Shown piece after piece: positions 6,444-9,417 of a DNA stretch of 9,417 nt (its first letter is position 1; every line of letters starts with the position of its first letter). The stretch covers positions 1 through 9,417 of the forward strand of contig JAEWEO010000030.1 of NCBI GenBank assembly GCA_023389295.1, read 5' to 3'. Below the pieces are notes generated by a model. The model saw only the letters and a program-made list of their open reading frames with translations, did no database searches and was not told the origin of the DNA. This DNA comes from Bacillota bacterium. GTDB lineage: Bacteria; Bacillota; Clostridia; Lachnospirales; Lachnospiraceae. Made by a program: the position numbers and the translations under genes.

Positions 6444-7538
6444 GGGAGGGAAAGCAATTTTGAAGGTAGAACCGATATTTTCTTTGCTATCTACCCAAAT
6501 GAAGCCTCCGCATAGCTCTACGACATGATGCACAAGGCTTAAGCCGATACCGTAGCCGTCTTGCTTGCGATTTCCAATTCGATAGCCGCGTTTAAATATT
6601 TTTTCCTGCTCCTCCATAGGGATGCCAATACCATGATCATAAACAGCTACATACGGACAATCTTTTTTTGCACCTACATAAACGATAATTTGCTTATTCC
6701 TACCATATTTTATGGCATTATCAATTAGATTACTGACAGCTCGGTAAATCAGTAATTCATGTCCGGCAATATAGAGCGAAGCTTCTTCGTCAAAATCAAA
6801 AGATATGTCTGCAAATACTTTCCTGTATTCATCAACTACCGTACCGCTGACAAGAGCTAAATCAACCTTTTGAGGTATCATATTATTTGTTGAAAGAGTT
6901 AAAATATCATCCATACTCTTTGACATGCGGTCAATCTGTGTTAGCGCTTGCTTTTCAATAGCCGTAAATTCGTTTTGTATCATTGCTCGTAATACAGCGA
7001 GAGCATTTTTTTGTTCATGAGAAATATAGGAACTCAAATGCTCAAAGTCGGTATATAAACGTGCAATTTCAGCTTTTGCTTCTAAAAATGTTGCTTCAAT
7101 TTCAGAAAACTCTTTTGGAAAAGCGGTAGTAGCTACAGGTTTCTTTTCCGGTATATTATTCAGATTATTTGCTGTTTCTGCTATTGGCCTTACGATCCAC
7201 TTATTCAAAAAATAAGCGAAGGTAAAAGATAGCAAAAGTGAAATTATAAAAGCAATCAATATGGTAATCGTTATGATTTTGATGAATTGGGCTGTGAAAA
7301 TTGAATTAATTATTTCTGTATTAACCATGCTTTTTTGCAGGTCAGATACGGGGATATTTAGATTTTGTCCAGTAATCTTAGCTCCCTCAATGGAAATATA
7401 ATATCCCTGCATCTGTTTTGGAACTTTGATTTTTATTTTGGAGATTAAAAGGACAGATACTAGAAAAAACACACCCATTAAAGTGAAGGAATAGAACAGT
7501 ATCACATTTTGGAATTTTAATGATTTGATTCTTCCCAT
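6429..7538 (-). CDS. membrane sensor histidine kinase (HAMP-type two-component sensor)
   Basis: This kinase has 369 residues. TM1 (about 12-33) and TM2 (about 86-109) bracket a short external segment of roughly 50 residues. A HAMP-like linker (from about 110) follows, then the dimerisation/phosphoacceptor helix with His174 in YISHEQKNALAV. The ATPase domain shows the N-box NLIDNAIKYG (270-279), G1 DHGIGIP (301-307), F-box IFKRGYR (314-320) and G2 GYGIGLSLV (328-336). The H-box has Ala where most kinases of this class have Pro (HExxxPL-like). The small sensor domain resembles kinases that read a membrane or cell-envelope state, often together with an ABC transporter. The ATG lies inside the end of the response regulator gene (22-base overlap) with AAAGGGG at 7547-7553, so the two are translationally coupled. 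Likely signals are envelope stress or a peptide, by analogy only. Confidence 0.95.
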   Translation of the reverse strand: MGRIKSLKFQNVILFYSFTLMGVFFLVSVLLISKIKIKVPKQMQGYYISIEGAKITGQNLNIPVSDLQKSMVNTEIINSIFTAQFIKIITITILIAFIISLLLSFTFAYFLNKWIVRPIAETANNLNNIPEKKPVATTAFPKEFSEIEATFLEAKAEIARLYTDFEHLSSYISHEQKNALAVLRAMIQNEFTAIEKQALTQIDRMSKSMDDILTLSTNNMIPQKVDLALVSGTVVDEYRKVFADISFDFDEEASLYIAGHELLIYRAVSNLIDNAIKYGRNKQIIVYVGAKKDCPYVAVYDHGIGIPMEEQEKIFKRGYRIGNRKQDGYGIGLSLVHHVVELCGGFIWVDSKENIGSTFKIAFPPFTLD

Positions 7539-8197
7539 AAACGATACCCCTTTCCCTTAACTGTAACCAAAAGATTTTGACCGCTGATCGATTGTAGTTT
7601 TTTGCGAAGGTTAGAAATATGTACCCGCAAAACAGATGACATCAGGTCAAAATATTCATCGTAATTATGTTCAATAATTTCTTCGCTGGACACAATTTGT
7701 GGATGACACTGTGCAATGAAACTTAGGATATCAAACTCCTTTGCCGATAAATCAATTTTCTCGTTGTTCCATAATGCCACCCGTGTAGCTGGACAAATAG
7801 AGAGTTGCCCATAGGTGATTTTAGGACTTGTCCGCCCATAAAAGCGGCGAATGACTGCGTGAATGCGAGAGGTTAATTCAGCAAAATCAAAAGGCTTGAT
7901 GATGTAATCATCAGCCCCTAAATCTAATCCGCTAATCCTATCTGCCGCCTTATCTCTCGCGGATACGATCAATATAGGTATGTTTCGTTCATTCTTACGT
8001 AAGAAGGAAAGTATTTCAAGTCCGTCTTTGTCCGGCAGATTTAAGTCTAAAAGAACGGCGTCGTAATCCGTAATATATGCTTTTTCTTCTCCGTCAAATC
8101 CTGTATTAGCAATATCTATTATGAAACCTTGTCGTTCTAAGCCAGTTTTCATTTCACTTGATAATTGTTTGTCATCTTCTATGATTAAAAGACGCAT
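7517..8197 (-). CDS. OmpR/PhoB-family response regulator
   Basis: This is a 226-residue DNA-binding regulator. The receiver domain (1 to about 118) has the acidic pair Asp8/Asp9, phosphoacceptor Asp51 in LLDLNLPDKDGLE, Ser79 in place of the usual Thr/Ser switch residue, and Lys101 in IIKPFD. The C-terminal winged helix (about 128-222) contains DLSAKEFDIL, the recognition-helix region VLRVHISNLRKKL and the closing VTVKGKGYRL. It is expected to be phosphorylated by the overlapping downstream kinase. AGGAGGTG at 8203-8210 lies five bases before the ATG. The direct repeat in its own promoter, and the near-copy before the permease gene, make it the best candidate to regulate both operons. Confidence 0.97.
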   Translation of the reverse strand: MRLLIIEDDKQLSSEMKTGLERQGFIIDIANTGFDGEEKAYITDYDAVLLDLNLPDKDGLEILSFLRKNERNIPILIVSARDKAADRISGLDLGADDYIIKPFDFAELTSRIHAVIRRFYGRTSPKITYGQLSICPATRVALWNNEKIDLSAKEFDILSFIAQCHPQIVSSEEIIEHNYDEYFDLMSSVLRVHISNLRKKLQSISGQNLLVTVKGKGYRLWEESNH

Positions 8198-8226
8198 AAA
8201 TACACCTCCTAATTTAATCGTTTCAT

Positions 8227-8259
8227 ATTATATCAAATTTTATGTTAATCCATTGTTAA
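8227..8259 (-). promoter_or_regulatory. candidate autoregulated promoter of the response regulator/kinase operon
   Basis: On the - strand the sequence reads TTAACA-N5-TTAACA-N10-TATAAT. The identical half-sites are at 8254-8259 and 8243-8248, and the consensus -10 box is at 8227-8232. There is no good -35 hexamer, and the repeat occupies that place, as expected for activation by an OmpR-family regulator. TTAACA repeats with 11-bp period resemble the boxes of PhoP of Bacillus subtilis. The start of transcription would fall near 8220, giving a short leader before the ribosome binding site at 8203-8210. Confidence 0.65.
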
Positions 8260-8338
8260 GATAGCCATTTGTCATAAACATTATATAGGAACAGCTAGGT
8301 TATATAAAGTATTATTCCTTCCAGGATTTTCTTTTTGG

Positions 8339-8367
8339 TTGATATATTAACTCTATAATTGTATAAT
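8339..8367 (+). promoter_or_regulatory. sigma-A-type promoter for the parA operon
   Basis: TTGATA (8339-8344) and TATAAT (8362-8367) are separated by exactly 17 bases. This is the best match to the housekeeping consensus in the window. It points toward the parA-like gene and would give a leader of about 105 bases. A second, weaker promoter overlaps it. Confidence 0.65.
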
Positions 8368-8387
8368 TTTACATTTTCAGTTATAAT
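8359..8387 (+). promoter_or_regulatory. second, overlapping promoter candidate for the parA operon
   Basis: TTGTAT (8359-8364) and TATAAT (8382-8387), spacing 17. The -35 match is weaker than in the upstream promoter, whose -10 box overlaps it, so the two probably could not be occupied at once. Confidence 0.4.
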
Positions 8388-8420
8388 AATCTGAGAATAG
8401 ATAGGAAAGGATAGCCATAT

Positions 8421-8460
8421 AGGAGCCTTAGGTATTAGCCTAATTGTAAACGAGTCTCCT
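8421..8460 (+). other. two-part hairpin in the parA leader
   Basis: The outer stem AGGAG/CTCCT (8421-8425 with 8456-8460) encloses an inner hairpin TTAGG/CCTAA (8428-8432 with 8439-8443) with a six-base loop. It lies downstream of both promoter candidates and 20 bases before the chosen parA start. It has no U-run, so it is more likely a translational or processing element, or chance, than a terminator. Confidence 0.35.
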
Positions 8461-8480
8461 TTGTGGTAAGTTGGATGTGT

Positions 8481-9272
8481 ATGAAGAAGACAAAAATTAT
8501 ATGTTTTGCTAATAATAAGGGCGGTAGCGGTAAATCTACCACCTGCTCTAATATTGGATATGGATTATCACTTTTAGGAAATAAGGTGCTTCTGATTGAC
8601 GGCGATATGCAACTCAATCTATCCCTTTCTTATTTCTCTGAGGAGAAGGTTTTAGAATATGCAAGAGGTGAAAAGAACCTCTATTATGCTATCAAAAATC
8701 AAAAAGATTTGTCCGACTATATCTTACAGACGGAATACGAAAATCTTGATTTAATTCCATCTTCAACTTTGATGAGTTCTATTGAATATGAACTATTTAC
8801 AAAATGGCAGAGGGAATATATATTAAAAAAATGCCTCGAGAAGGTTGTGACAGAGGGCGGATACGACTACATACTGATTGATGCACCACCGACCCTTGGT
8901 GGATGGGTAATGAATATTATGTGTGCTTCTGACCAACTTGTTATACCTGTAGAAGCAAGTCCGTGGGGGCTCTTTGGACTAGCCAATATGTTGGAGTTTC
9001 TAAATGAAGTCAAACAGATTGCGCCACAGCTGTCTTTGATGGGAATTGCTATCACTAAGGTGGACGAGCGTAAGAATTATTTTAAACAGACCATTGATAC
9101 TTTAAAGGCCATTGATCATGTCTACGTCTTTGAGTCCTTTATCCGAATTGACAGTTCCATTGAATGGGCACAGGATAATAGCAAACCCGTAATCGCTTAC
9201 AAGAAAAGCAGCAGAAGTGCGAAGGAATATATGAATTTGGCAGAGGAGGTCAATAGAATTGGCGGTAGGTAA
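8481..9272 (+). CDS. parA: ParA-family partition ATPase (Tn1549-like mobile-element type)
   Basis: This cytoplasmic ATPase of the ParA/Soj/MinD superfamily acts in plasmid or integrative-element segregation with a ParB-like partner. Starting at ATG 8481 the protein has 263 residues. The deviant Walker A is KGGSGKST (13-20, with the signature Lys14-1 position and Lys19). Walker A' is LIDGDMQLNLS (around Asp40-Asp42), and Walker B is YILIDAPP (130-137, Asp134). The order and spacing fit small type Ib/chromosomal-like ParA proteins without an N-terminal DNA-binding domain. In-frame alternatives are GTG 8463 and ATG 8475. The chosen start gives the usual MKKTKIICFANNKGG opening, but none of the three has a clear Shine-Dalgarno sequence. 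The end overlaps the next gene by 14 bases. The sequence type recalls ParA proteins of Tn1549-like integrative elements of gut Firmicutes. This is recognition from memory, not a search result. Confidence 0.92.
   Translation: MKKTKIICFANNKGGSGKSTTCSNIGYGLSLLGNKVLLIDGDMQLNLSLSYFSEEKVLEYARGEKNLYYAIKNQKDLSDYILQTEYENLDLIPSSTLMSSIEYELFTKWQREYILKKCLEKVVTEGGYDYILIDAPPTLGGWVMNIMCASDQLVIPVEASPWGLFGLANMLEFLNEVKQIAPQLSLMGIAITKVDERKNYFKQTIDTLKAIDHVYVFESFIRIDSSIEWAQDNSKPVIAYKKSSRSAKEYMNLAEEVNRIGGR
9243..9250 (+). promoter_or_regulatory. ribosome binding site deciding the TTG start of the ParB-like gene
   Basis: GAGGAGGT lies inside the last codons of parA, eight bases before TTG 9259. The following frame has no ATG until 9343, so this strong site points to the TTG as the start. 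Confidence 0.7.
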
Positions 9273-9417
9273 AGGAAGTATTGCTAGAGCAACAAAGGCT
9301 AGCAATAATCAGAACACAGCAAAGATAAGACCTAAAAAGAATATGTCGAATCTGTTATCGGATATTTTAATTGAACAAATACAACCTGTTCCAGCTAGTT
9401 GGAGCTCAAATAATGAT
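9259..9417 (+). CDS. ParB-like partner protein, N-terminal part (cut by window end)
   Basis: An open frame of 53 codons runs to the window edge without a stop. It begins at TTG with the residues (M)AVGKGSIARATKAS and continues with a basic, Asn/Lys-rich stretch (KIRPKKNM) before SNLLSDILIEQIQPVPAS. The gene overlaps parA by 14 bases in another frame, as partner genes in partition operons often do. The opening is like the ParB-type proteins that follow parA on Tn1549-like elements, whose N-terminus is lysine-rich and precedes the ParB/Srx domain. No diagnostic ParB motif is inside the window, so the call rests on context and the N-terminus. It could also be another element-specific DNA-binding protein. 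Confidence 0.6.
   Translation, partial: MAVGKGSIARATKASNNQNTAKIRPKKNMSNLLSDILIEQIQPVPASWSSNND

Larger units (their letters stand above)
8260..8418. repeat. 9-bp direct repeat in the divergent intergenic region
   Basis: GATAGCCAT occurs at 8260-8268 and again, in the same orientation, at 8410-8418, exactly 150 bases later. The first copy abuts the distal half-site of the regulator promoter and the second lies in the parA leader. A repeat this short could be chance in 270 bases. Confidence 0.3.
8198..8480. other. divergent intergenic region between regulator and parA genes
   Basis: This is about 280 AT-rich bases holding the ribosome binding site and promoter for the leftward regulator operon. 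It also holds the tandem promoters and leader hairpin for the rightward parA operon, and a 9-bp repeat. No open frame with a ribosome binding site and no tRNA-like fold is seen. It may mark the boundary between two functional modules. Confidence 0.6.

Noticed and set aside
8463..8480. GTG 8463 or ATG 8475 as parA start
   Set aside because: They add MVSWMC ahead of the normal ParA opening and have no ribosome binding site; not fully excluded.

Overview
The window looks like Gram-positive, Clostridia-type DNA, most likely from an anaerobic Firmicute of the Lachnospiraceae kind. The pointers are strong AGGAGG-type ribosome binding sites, sigma-A-like promoters, a NAD-linked [FeFe]-hydrogenase operon, a two-component/ABC cassette of Firmicutes style, and a ParA/ParB-like pair of the type found on Tn1549-like integrative elements. 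The genus cannot be set from the sequence alone.

Left part (1-3762, + strand) is an energy-metabolism operon. It holds the 3' nine-tenths of a HydB/HndC/NuoF-like flavoprotein (NADH:acceptor subunit), a complete HydA/HndD-type [FeFe] hydrogenase, and a small 85-residue thioredoxin-fold [2Fe-2S] protein. Together these resemble the NAD(H)- and ferredoxin-linked HydABC complexes. The operon ends at a long, structured, probably bidirectional terminator (3688-3762).

Middle part (3805-8260, - strand) is a five-gene sensory/export cassette. In transcription order it holds an OmpR-family response regulator, a membrane histidine kinase, a MacB/FtsX-type permease, its ABC ATPase, and a small acidic lipoprotein of unknown function. 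The most informative regulatory signal is that the promoter in front of the regulator gene and a second promoter in front of the permease share one layout: TTWACA-N5-TTAACA-N10-(-10 box). This suggests the regulator drives both its own operon and the ABC/lipoprotein operon. The predicted ABC mRNA would start almost exactly with a 7-bp stem-loop.

Right part (8211-9417, + strand) begins with a 270-bp divergent intergenic region holding tandem promoters and a leader hairpin. It is followed by a ParA-family ATPase and the first 53 codons of an overlapping ParB-like gene that starts at TTG. This pair suggests a mobile element begins at or before this point, with the cassette in the middle either its cargo or its neighbour. 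No integrase, attachment site, tRNA, rRNA, insertion sequence or CRISPR array is seen.
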